From Auanema rhodensis (lineage: Eukaryota; Nematoda; Chromadorea; Rhabditida; Rhabditidae): a stretch of DNA of 64,000 bases. Of the stretch, positions 40,724 to 52,206 are shown piece by piece. The notes under the pieces are model-generated. The model was not told where the DNA came from. It did no database searches and was given only the letters and a program-made list of their open reading frames with translations. Within the stretch, counting starts at the first letter, position 1. Every line of letters starts with the position of its first letter. The stretch spans positions 16,310,001 through 16,374,000 of the forward strand of contig OZ059895.1 of assembly GCA_964057225.1 (NCBI GenBank), written 5' to 3'. Made by a program: the position numbers and the translations under genes.

Positions 40724-43700
40724 GATCTTTCTATTTGTCTGAAAATCAAACAAATATTATGTAAATCAAGTTCAGATGATCTATATACGGTCGTCGATTT
40801 AGCAAAGATCATTAAGCGGCACTCCCAACCATAAAAAATTAGAAAAACGAGGTATACAAAGAGAATAGGCTCGAAACATGAACGCGCTCCAACTCTGACG
40901 ACTGAAAATGATTGGGATTGGGGCTCGTTTGAAGCAATACATTCTCACACTCTCGCTCTTTTTCGGAGATGAGCAATACGTCCCTAGTTTCCGAAGGGCG
41001 TTTCAGAGTTTCTGGCAATTTTTTTCGACTTTCCTCGTCTGTTTTTCTTCCATTCACAATGAGATCATGCCGGTCTGCGCTCATTTGAATGATGTTTGAC
41101 TGAATAATTACGGACCCATATATAGACACTCCATCTCTCTGAAGCTGTCTTCTCTTGGCATATATGACATCTTCTTGTACAAAACCATCAAAAGGACTCA
41201 TTATTATATCGAGAGAAAGCGAATAAATCAGCTCAATCATCCGTGCCAGAGACCGTATGGGCTGATCTGTGTTCCATGTAGGCATGATGACGACAATGAT
41301 GATGGTGGTGGTAGTGAAGATGGTGCTGATGATTGAGACGACATAGCCTGCCAATGGATATACACACCCATGATGGGGATAATGACCACAGCTAATACAT
41401 AAAGCCCGATGGTAGACAAGCATACAGTCTATAGCATGTTCCACGGTTAACTCTACAACGGTGGTTATGGGGTTAAGAGCTGCACACCACCACCACGGTG
41501 GACCACCATCTGTGCTTCTGACCGGCTGACCGTCTCTCGTCTCTCTCTTATGCTATACACTATCTAAGTTCGTCATCTTTCAACATGACCATTGTCACAG
41601 CTGCAAACAATTCGTTTTAAATTCAAATATCTGGCCGCCTTCTGACGACCCCAGATCGCAGTCGTTGGATCATTCTGTTCAAAAGCCACATGCTATAAGA
41701 ATGGAAGAATGACTGAACTAGCAAGTAAAATGGCGATAAAACCAGAGGAAATGAGAAAGAAAGAAGAAATGAAGAGATATGACTATGATATACTTTTGAA
41801 TGTGTCCTTTCCGAAAAAAAAGAAAAATAACCAACTAATATAGTCATGCCAATCAGTCGTCTTTCTTACCCCCAGGAGATGACCAAATTAGGAATCTGTC
41901 AAATGACTTAATTGTCCATGAAAGCTGTTCGTCTCATTCTCTCACATAATATGAGACAGAAAAGCATCATGGAATGTACGAACGAACATGAGATTACAAG
42001 TAATGATCTCAGGATGTGCCAGAATCAATCGAAGCAGAATTGTCACATGGAAATAAGGGAGCGGTTGCGAGAAAAAAAAAACAAATTCTATAAACAATTT
42101 CAAAAAAAAATTGTTTCTGTATTAAAACTGCGAATTTACAACATATTTCCGAAAATTTTTCATTGCCAAGAAATTTTGAGATGAAAAATCTTTGAAAGGC
42201 CATGGATACTCATAGTCACATATGGCTACGGCTTGTATGTCTGAAAAAAAATTGAAAGCTGTGATCTTTTTATGGGACACATCTCTGTTACTCAAGTTTA
42301 AACCCAAAAAAAATTCTATAGAAACGAGTTTTGAAACTCTGTTTGAGAATAACGTAAAATAAAATTAGTCATTTGTTCTAATATAAACTTGTGAACTAAA
42401 ATTCAAGCATAAAAAGGAAGATGACAGCCAATCTCAAGGTAGTTTCTCAAAATCACGCACTCAAATTACCGCCATAAACAGATAAATGAAATGAATTTGA
42501 AAAAGGGCATGAAGACAGTAGACAGCTACGGCTTGATCCGATATGAAGATGAGACAAGAAGCAGAAATGCCAAATAAGGTGACAAAGGGCCTTGAAATAC
42601 GTTTTGGCGAGAAGAGTAAAAAATGAAGGAAAAAGAAACAATATGAAACAGAAAGTACGTCCTCGTGGATAATTAGTAGCAACAAAAATGAACGTTTTAA
42701 TGATTTCAAACATATCAAAACAGTTGAGAACGGCAAACAAATGCTGAAGTCAAACGGTCGACGACGTTGATGGCGAACAGGATGGCAATCGTCCGGGCTG
42801 ACCCATAAAGACGCACCGACACTGGCGACATTTGAATTTGGCGCCAGAATGTTTTCTGCCTGGTTGTCGTTTATTGAGAAAATGGAAAGGAGACAGTTTA
42901 AAGAAATGGGTGACTTAAAACGAGGAAAAAACTAGAGGGCAATATGATGAGAGGGTAATGATGAAGGAATTGAGAGATAGGACGATGCAGAGAAGAAATG
43001 CATGAGAGATTGTAGAGGAATGGATATTAGTGAATGTGTTGACGCCGAATCATTAGAAAAGAAGTATATCAAGGTAATTGGAACAGATGTTTGTAATTAT
43101 GTTCAATAATGGAACACAGGTAAGTGAACATCTCTGAATGGTACTTGACTTAGTGTATAGCTGATGACGTCATTACTATTGCAACGTAGTATGCAAATGC
43201 GTACTGTTTTCATTTTTAAGTACACGAGGACGCTGAGCGGTTGTATTCCAAAGGCAATACATCATATTTTTTAAAATTAATCTATTATCTTTTTATGTAA
43301 AAAAATTAAATTAAAAAAAGGATATAATTGGAAATGGATATGGTTTAATGTGTCGTCGTCGGCCTTTAACTAACACAACAAACATTGTTAAATGATTTTC
43401 ATGTGAAACATTAGCCGGGGTTATGGGCCACAACTTGGAGTTAGGAAAAAACATTGAAAGTTGCACGAAATAGCGAGTGCTATTATGAATAATTGTTCTT
43501 TTAATTTGCAAAACGAATGAGAATTCCGAACAAAAATTTGCTTCACTAGATTTCAAACAAGCTAAAAGAATGGCAGTGCAAGCAGTTCTAAAAGCCCCCA
43601 CCTTGAGAATAATGTGCTTTCCCGATAGGCTGAAGCTATGATTAACTCAACAAAAAAACCACAGTGTCTAGGTAGATGTAGCATAGTAATAGTTAAGTGA

Positions 43701-46700
43701 AAGACAACATGTATTCTAGAATTCAACTTCGAAAACGATGGTTTAAGAAGATGGATTGGCTGTTGGTTGTTGTATTTGACTGAATAATAGACAACTTGAA
43801 CAAACTGAAAGCAGAAGAGAGTATCAATGTCATCTCCTGAAGCTTCTTGGCTATATCTAGTGGAGAAATTATGGTCTCAGCTCAACAACAGTAACATCGG
43901 GATTAGCTGGCCGTCTGCCAAGATTTGAATAGTTGACCATGCTATGCAGGACAGAAAGGGCTAAGAGGAGAAGGACAGCTGGACAGATTTGAATAAGCAG
44001 TACAGAGAGAAAGAGAGATAGAGAGACAATGAAAAAGATCGTAACAATATAAGAAAAGAGAATAGGATGAAAACCAAAAATTGAATATAAGGAGAAAAGA
44101 TTATGGTCGGAAAAACACCAAAAAGTCAAAATTGGATGAAAGACGTAGGTAAAAAGAACGTTCAAAAAAAGAAAAGAAAGAGATTTTGTCTTTTCTTCTG
44201 TCTCGCAATTATGGAAACAATATGACAACAATGCTATTTTGAATATTGTTTTCATATACGGGACAGTACTATTTCAGAAATCAAATAGCTCAATGTATGA
44301 TGTCCAAGGGCACAATGTGATGAAATGCGAGGTGAATCATTCGAAAGCTAAGGTTGTGACAAGTGGTTGCCACGCTTAAGATTGGAAACGATGGGCAAGT
44401 ATGAGCAGGAATAATTCAGATGAAGCTTGATAATGAGCCTGTTATGAAGATTTGTGCAGGCTGCTGAAGGTCATTTTTATTGTGGCTATGATATGTGTTG
44501 TCTTTTAAGACTTGAGCAACAGAGAGTAAGATATCTGCTCGTATGAATACATTATACTCATTGGAGAGATTTAGAGGAGAAAATACAACAAGAAAAGGCT
44601 GAACCAAGTCATTCGACAGCTCGAAGAGTCGGTCATTCATCAATGTCTATCGGACAGACGATGTGAAGCAAAGAATCCCAAATATGGCCTCCAGACATAT
44701 TTTTGCCTTATTCTCCATCTATACCTCTCATTTGGACCACTATTTCTCCGCTTTTTCATAATTTTAAGGAAAAGGTTAAAAGACGCCCAATTAGTTGTTC
44801 CATTTTTTTGATTTGGACATCTTTATTTGAAAAAGAGAGGGTGGAATATCGGTTGTAGTAACGGAATAGCTTCAAATACGAAAATGGGGGTCTTAAGTTA
44901 TTTGAAATCTACACCACTGCATAGACAATAACAAGTAAAAGTTTATGAAAGTTTTGGTCCCAAAACATACTTGTATGGTAGAAGACTGAAGATGAAATTA
45001 GGCATAACGAGGAAAGAAACATGTGAAGTTTTCTTTTACTTCATAACGTGCTATAGCATGTGTATTACAAGTTGAAGAGAGTTAAAGTCAAAACAGAGTT
45101 AGATAGATGAGAAGAATGGAAGACTATCAGAATCGGATGTCGATAACATATTGTATATAACTGGTCCTCTTAACCAGCATGATGTTCAAGTTTGATCACC
45201 TATCTGACTAATTGAATATAAAATTTCGAATATTGAATTTGCAATTGTTTACAGAAACAAAGAAAAGTTCATCATCCTCGTAATATCCTCGGAAATTCTA
45301 GATCATATACAAAAGATTTACCGAAATATAAACTCACAACTACTTTATACATTGCGCGCCAGGACTTTTTTTTGGTGAAATTCTCTTCCTGCCCCCATCC
45401 TCACACATTGCATACAATCTTTTGCACAGGTTTTTGTAAATCAAAAAAAAATTGAAATTTTAGAGCAAACGTAAGTGCAGGTTGTTTTTAAGGATTCAGA
45501 TTCAAACGACTTTACGAAGAGTTTTTCACATTTTGATCGATTTATTGAGTATTATAACATGTGGATGATTTGGCTAAATGTTGTGAGAAAAAGCCAAAGA
45601 ATCTCCTTATGTCATATTCCTCCAATATTTTCTTTATAAGGAAAAATAAAGAGAAAACTAAATAAGAACATATGTGTATGTCTATTTCTTTCAAATTACG
45701 TTGGACACGCAAGTAGCATTTTGAATTTGCCAATCAGAATGGGAGAAATATCAAATTGGATATGTGATGAATAACGAAATTCTGAAACGTATGATTTTCT
45801 ATTTATTTGACAAAATTGCAAAGCTATAGGAACTGAACATAGGCGACAGCCGACAGGCTTGTTTCTATTGTTTTTCAGGAACATTTTCCTATCTTTATTA
45901 TTGTTTCTTTTTTATTTTGTCTTTATGCTTAATATGGAAGTTGATATTCAGAACAGAGCATTAACTTTCACCTTATAAACATACTCATATCGTGTTAGAT
46001 ATACTTTTCGTTAATGTTCTATTGCTTTTGCTCTTCGTTTTTGAAATCTTTTTTTCGTGAATACACGCAACGATACATCATTGAAATGACAATAGGCATC
46101 TTCAAAAAATGTCAAAAACGACAGGTCCAGTACTTTGTTTAGGCGCAGTTTTGACCAAATATGAAGGAAAACGAAGAACATGTAAAAGAAATGCTAAAAA
46201 CAAAATCATCTACTCTATTTCTCGCACTCTAGCTTTTAAGTTCGCTTTCAAAAAAAGTTTTCTTTTATATTCATTTTTAATCCGGAATGACACCACAATC
46301 AGCTCATAATGTGCTGCCCTAAGGCGATTTGAAACTCTACTCTCTTGGGACATCATCATTTGGAAGTTAAAAATGCCTGTTCTAGAGATCTCAGCGCACG
46401 TCTGGTTCTTAGCATCTACTCTCTTTATCTTCTTTTCCATAGCTTGTCTTATATCCATATTTGGTAAAAGTTGAGATAAAAAGACATGAAAAGGATGAAA
46501 ATGGCTAGAAGAATGAGAAGCAGTTCTTATCCGGTGAACGCAGCCTGTATTCCCTTGAGCCTGAATGCAGAACTCAAGATCTTCAGGCGGACGTTTTATC
46601 AAAAATTAGCAAAGAAATGAACATTACTTTCGAAGAAACTAGCAAAAATAAAAGACAATATGTCGATGAAATAACTCTGATAGTGGAGAAGCTTCTCCAT

Positions 46701-47082
46701 ATACATACATATATTCCTTGCCCAAGACTCGACAGGAATGATTTACGGCCATATCAGTGTATGTGAGGGATTTGGTGAGCGTGAGTTGCGTGAAAAATTG
46801 CCGTAGAGCATTCAGAATAAGATGAATTGAGAGAAAATGCTCACATAGAGACAACCTCAAAAGAGACAATGGCAAATGAATGAATCATACATGCATGTCA
46901 TCATTAAAAAAAATTAAAAATAGCTTTCTGCTTATTGAAGCTTGTTGTGATTTATAACTAAAGCTGGAATGGGAAATATGCTTAATAGCTGAATATGGGT
47001 GGTTCAGATCGATGAGCCAAGTTTTGAAATAAGTCTTGGCAGATCTTTTTTGAGTCTAATTGTATTCGAAAAAAGTAGAAAA

Positions 47083-47093
47083 ACGAATTTCAG
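47083..47093 (+). promoter_or_regulatory. Putative spliced-leader acceptor of the calcium channel beta gene
   Basis: The sequence ACGAATTTCAG ends at 47093, 8 nt before the ATG at 47102, with no coding exon seen upstream. This is the normal arrangement for a trans-spliced nematode mRNA with a very short 5' UTR. Confidence 0.5.
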
Positions 47094-47101
47094 ACAAGCC
47101 G

Positions 47102-50100
47102 ATGCACAGCATTGCCCGGGAGAGCTTGCAGACTTATCTCTACAGCTACAAGGAGACACCGAAAGAGGTACAGTAATGCTTGATAACAATAACCGAAAAT
47201 AGAAAACTAGGAACATGCTTAAGTGAACATTAATTTTTGGCTATTTTTGCTGAAACTGCTCGTCGAGGAAGTCAAAAAGATCCAAAACATGATCGCAATC
47301 TAGTGAAAAAAGAAAAGAGGGTGGGAGAGATCATGAGCATTCAGGAGGAAAAGAGTGTTGGACTGACAAGGGGACAGCTAAAGAGAGAAAAAGTTGTTGT
47401 AGAATTTTTAGGTTTAGGCTAAATGTCTTCACTTGGCTGATTAGTTTGCTTGAAACGAGCCATTACCCTCCTTGTCGGTCGTCAGACACCTCTTTTCCTC
47501 TTTCTCCTCCCATCACTCGAGCTCTCAAAACCCCAGCCCTCCCAAGCTTCATGAATTTTCAAATGTCAGTTTGACTTGAAATTAAAATACGAAAAAAAAA
47601 GTAAAAGTATTCGTATTTTAAGTCTTTTTTCAACTAGACTAATCTAGATGTTAATCAGATAGCCCGAAAAAAAGAACGATTAGCTTATTTTGTGAAAAAT
47701 ATCAGCCATCTAATGACGAAAAATGTTCATTTAACTTTGTTGCTTTTTTTTTCTTTTTTTTTCTGTTAACAACAAAAATAAGAAAATACGGTAGAATGAA
47801 AGTTATTCGTTTTTTTCGCTGGACTATTAACACCGGCAAAGTGATTTGGATGAATAGTTTTACAAATAAGAAAACAAGCACAACTGCAAAATGAGAAACA
47901 TCTTTTTAAAGTGTGTGAAGCTTTACGTCTACAAAATTACTTACTGGCATGAATCTAAGTTTTTTCAATTCATACTGCTCTACGTTTCAGTGAAAAACAA
48001 CTAAAATAGAGAAGATACATAAGCTATTTTCAGCCTGGCTTGCCATTGGTGTACGATGCCAGAAGAACTCATGAAGTTCTGAAATTATGTGAAGAGCGTC
48101 GAGCACGGAAAGCTTTAAGAGATATTGTGGTAAGACGATTAATATTCATGCCAAATTTCATCAATCATTGTAAATTATGTGACAACTGGTAAGATTGGTA
48201 ATCATGCAGCTTATATGCTTAACGACCAACAAGGTATATAGAGAGACAAGAGGTTAACATAGCAGCAGATTTTGCACAGCTGTCATGGATATTCAACCAT
48301 AGACGGCAGTGATCTTAAATCTGAAGAATCCGACAGATGAAAGCAATCTGGCTAATTACTTGAGTCTTACTCAACTCTATACACTCAAAGCGGAAGACTG
48401 CCAACAGATGCAATCATTATTTCTACTCAACTGGTAAAGAAGCCTCACTCTACAGTATACTTTTGAGATATTTCTAGCACTGTATTTAAACTAAATGAGC
48501 AAAAGAAAACGACAAAGTACATAGAGAAATTCGCGTGTCTTCAATAGAATGAAAAAAAAAACAATTTAACACAAAGAATAGGATGAACAACTATCTATAA
48601 AAGAAACTGACATAAACAAGAAAGCAATCATGACTACTTCCGATTGTCCATTTCCGGTCATCACGTCATCAACCTTTGTATTTGGATCAGGTGTTCACTG
48701 TTTGTTGTATGAATACAAAAAAGGTAAAGGGTACAGCTGTTCTACTATTAACAAACAACTCCACATAGAAAAAATCAATGTTTAGAGGTCGATGACAATG
48801 ATTAGACTACACCGTTTCAGTTCTAACCTTACAATCAGAAAATAATAATAAAAAATAAAAGAAGAAGGGATTTTGTCTCAAATAAACATTATATATTCTA
48901 ATTTTACATAGAATGTTCTATCTGGCACAACATCGCTTACACTCTTACGTGCGTCTATATGCTAATTTTTGAAATTAAACGTGTGACTCACGAGCATTGT
49001 TTATAGTTTAAAGAATGAAGAGCGGTTGCATTTTATCTTTTTAAGAAAAATTAATTTCAAATATAAGGCTTTACATCTTTTATTTTTTAGAACTGTAAAG
49101 TGTCATTTGCTGTACAATGTCATGTGGATTATGATGGATCACTGGAGGATGAATGTCCACTTTACGAAAAAGTAGTATCCTATCAGAAAAATGATTTTAT
49201 TCATGTTTATAAGGTATTTGTTAAGCCTACTTTAGTTATGTCATTGTACACAAAAAATCTAAATAGACCTTTAATCCATTATGCTCAATCTTAAAAAGCT
49301 CGTTGATTCTAACTTTAATCCAATCCTCAAATACATTAATTAGGTATCTTCTCATTGAGTAGGTCCAAGCAGACCATGATGATCCCATGATCTAGACTTC
49401 ATCACCTTGTATATATGTACATGCACTTGACCACCGTCTATTCAAACAGTAGAACCCTATTCGTTTAAAGCACTCTCTTACTAATCCAAGGTGTTCATTA
49501 GTCCATCTGACGTGTGGTCCTCGGTCAATCTAGGATCGTGTACTATTAATTTGATTTGAGCATTAATAATTGAGGGAATAACTAGCCAGACAAAAAATAT
49601 TTTAGAAATCCAGCTGATCAAAATGAATTACTCTCTTGCTATATTACTCTACAGTATACTTATAGCGTTATAGTCATGACTGGTGGCTTGGCCGTATTGT
49701 GGGAGCTGAATCAACTATTGGATTCGTACCAACTGCTAAACGTCTCTATCGTCTCAAAGAAATTGTTGATATCGAAGACAATGTAGTGAAAGCTGTACAG
49801 ACTTCATCAAAGCCTAAACCAGGAAATCGTTCTCGGTCTTCAAGTATACCAACAGCAGCAGCCAGAGCTGCGGCTGCTACAGCAAGTGCTAAACAGAAAC
49901 TTGTGTAAGTGGCCATTACAATAGATAATATGCTCTTAACTTTTAGAAGAAGTCAATCACCTGTGTGGGAACTGCCATGTCCCTACACAGTTGTCCCATC
50001 TACACGTCCTATTCTTCTGATGGGACCGTGCGATCAAAATTGTCGCTTGACAGAGCTTATGCACGCTGCCGTAGTGTAAAGAATACTAATCTTGATTTAT

Positions 50101-51159
50101 CAAATACAAAATGTATCTATTTCAAGATCTGCGATTGTTAAACAGTTTGGGAACAGGATTTGTCGTTTGCCAACAGAAATTGGAGCTAAGGCTCACACAA
50201 AGCTAGAATATGGTTGGTGATAGTCCCCTTCGTCAACATCCGAAATTAGACATGCCTAACTGAACGCATGAATAATCAAACTTGAGAACAGCTGCGTACC
50301 ATTTTTAGATTTATTCATTCTCATTAGCTTCTCTTTCGTTATATCTCAAGCAAGCTCCTTCTTCATATCTCGGATCACCATAGAACTGAGCAGAATACAT
50401 CAGACGACCAGCTGACATGTATATGAACCAAATGTACGATTTATCCATTCGTTTACGTACATCATAAAACGATCATCGGCGTACCGATTAGATTGACATA
50501 TGAGCAAAATATGAAGACTCAATTGGTTTATAATTGAGAAAGAGGTCGAGATCTGTTAGCTTCTGTTCAAAAGTTGTCATCAATCAGTTAAGCAGTAGAG
50601 AAACTTCGATATTTCTTTCGTTTATAAAGAACTGTCAAAGTTTTAACAAATGTAAGCAACATAAGTTGTTTAATATGTTATAGTTTCAGACGTGAATGAA
50701 AGAGAACTAAGATTGATTACTTCTTTGGCCGATGATCTACGTTTAGTTCTGCTTGAAAGTTCAAATCTTCACACTCCACCTGACACTATTGGGCTACAGT
50801 TGGCTCCTATTATCATACTTTTCAGAATTCGAAACAGAAAAGTTGCGAAATAAGTGGACTCGCATACTAAAGGAAATATCTTAGATTTTGATAAAACTTC
50901 TCAAGAAGAGCGTTCCAGTCGGACAAAAACTTGGAGGATACTTAGCTACTGCGGACTATATGAATTCTACACCAGATGATCAGGTATAGATATTTTAAGA
51001 ATTAAAATTGAAAAAATTTTTAAGGTAAATCTATTGATCGAAGATAATGGACTACCAGAAACAATTCGAAAAATAACAACCTATTTGGAAGATTATTGGA
51101 AAGCACTTCATCCATCTCATCCACTAATGGAAGAAAAATATTTAAACTACGCTGATTAG
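47102..51159 (+). CDS. CACNB: Voltage-gated calcium channel beta subunit
   Basis: Cytoplasmic subunit that binds the I-II loop of the channel alpha-1 subunit and controls its surface level and gating. Exons: 47102-47167, 48034-48129, 49091-49213, 49666-49904, 49947-50075, 50127-50212, 50690-50841, 50885-50983 and 51025-51159, giving 374 aa with all phases consistent. The SH3-like part contains CKVSFAVQCHVDYDGSLEDE, then SHDWWLGRIVGAESTIGFVP. A HOOK region rich in Ser and Ala follows. The guanylate-kinase-like part starts near PYTVVPSTRPILLMGP, a degenerate P-loop as in other beta subunits, and includes LAPIIILFRIRNRK. It ends with TTYLEDYWKALHPSHPL, matching the vertebrate ending YLEVYWRATHHP. 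It is shorter than vertebrate subunits (about 480-600 aa) at both ends. The first exon, 22 codons with a phase-0 donor, is inferred only from frame and splice signals. It may be ccb-1 or ccb-2 type. Confidence 0.88.
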
Positions 51160-52200
51160 ATAGAAAAAAGCTAAAAAAATGGAAATTCAAATAAATATGT
51201 TAACCAATATAATAAATTTAAAAAAATGAAACTTGACATCAGTTAAGTTTCAAAACAATCAAAAATAAAATAATTCTCCAGCCATCACTCAGCATTTGAG
51301 CCTTAAGCACAATAACTTCTCACATCAGCTGTCGCCACTTTTTTTTTGAAATTAATGAAATTATCGGGAAGATAAAAAGATATAATTGCCGACAATATGA
51401 ATCTCCCACTTCAACCTGACACAACGTTAATCAAACTTGGTTGGAATACACTATTTCAAAGAAGGGCTAGTCAAAAAAGTTGAGCATATGGTTAAATGTT
51501 TCTTTATATCTACCGCCATACAATTATTCAGCATTTCATTTCATTTGAACAATATTGCAAATAAATTTTGAAACTTTTTCTCATCTCAGTTGATACTATA
51601 AAACTAAGCTGCGAGAAGTTTCAAAATGAATTGAAAGCTATTTAGAATTAAAGGATAAAACTAAGACATATAGGAGAATGTCCTTCTCCATGATAGAAAG
51701 TATTCGTTTATATTAAACAAATTAACTTAAGTACCGACTTCTATTGAAACAAGGTCCCTTTTCATCTTACAAATATTTTTTCCCGAATATCAAATTCTAG
51801 ATTAATAGATAGCATCATATTAATATTAGAATAGCTACGTATATCGATGATCACTGTGGTATAAAAGAACTCTCATATATAATTATTGTTCTTCTCTTTT
51901 GTTATAACATTATCAACGGTATTAAAATGAAGTATTCTCGAATTTACTCAAATTAGAATGATGGATTTCCTGAAAATGAAGCACTGAAATGTTGCGATCA
52001 GAACTGAAGGGATTTTTTGCTGAAAATACGCAATTTCGCGTTATAACTTTTTAAATAAATTTTTAATTTCGAAGACATTTGGGCTTGAGCCAAAAGTAAA
52101 GAAATTTAAATTTTTAAATTTTTTTTTTCAAACCGATGTTGTTATTATGTACAATTCGTGTTTATTTTTGATACGACTTTTCTTTTATTATTGTTTTTTT
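51160..52200 (+). other. Intergenic region upstream of the UBA2 cluster
   Basis: One kilobase of AT-rich DNA follows the calcium channel gene. No open frame or exon of note was found. It probably contains the promoter and outron of the UBA2-TBCD-LOTUS/Tudor transcription unit, ending in a long T-rich stretch (52100-52200) just before the acceptor. Confidence 0.6.
51190..51195 (+). terminator. Polyadenylation signal AATAAA of the beta subunit gene
   Basis: AATAAA occurs about 30 nt after the stop codon at 51157-51159, with a second AATAAA-like copy near 51211. Position and strand fit the 3' end of the calcium channel beta subunit gene. Confidence 0.6.
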
Positions 52201-52204
52201 TAAG
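52190..52204 (+). promoter_or_regulatory. Putative spliced-leader acceptor of UBA2
   Basis: A T run followed by TTTTAAG ends at 52204, 2 nt before the ATG at 52207. The same AAG-type acceptor is used by internal introns of this gene, which supports it as a true 3' splice site. Confidence 0.55.
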
Positions 52205-52206
52205 AA

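Larger units (their letters stand above)
27677..47093. other. 19-kb gene-poor region between pop-1 and the calcium channel gene
   Basis: pop-1 and the calcium channel gene are transcribed away from each other from this region, so it should contain both promoters. The part just upstream of pop-1 (27680-27960) is GC-richer. From about 28.4 to 47 kb the + strand is strongly purine-rich (GAAAGAGA-type). It has an (ACAT)n patch at about 28993-29013, (TA)n at 33258-33280 and (GA)n at 34662-34685. Except for one doubtful open frame at 40163-40723, I found no supported coding exon. Unrecognised fast-evolving genes, 5' non-coding exons or ncRNAs cannot be excluded. Confidence 0.6.

Noticed and set aside
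46210-46602. 130-codon minus-strand ORF
   Set aside because: No recognised domain, no ATG supported by context and no splice partners. It lies on the pyrimidine-rich strand, where long frames are expected.
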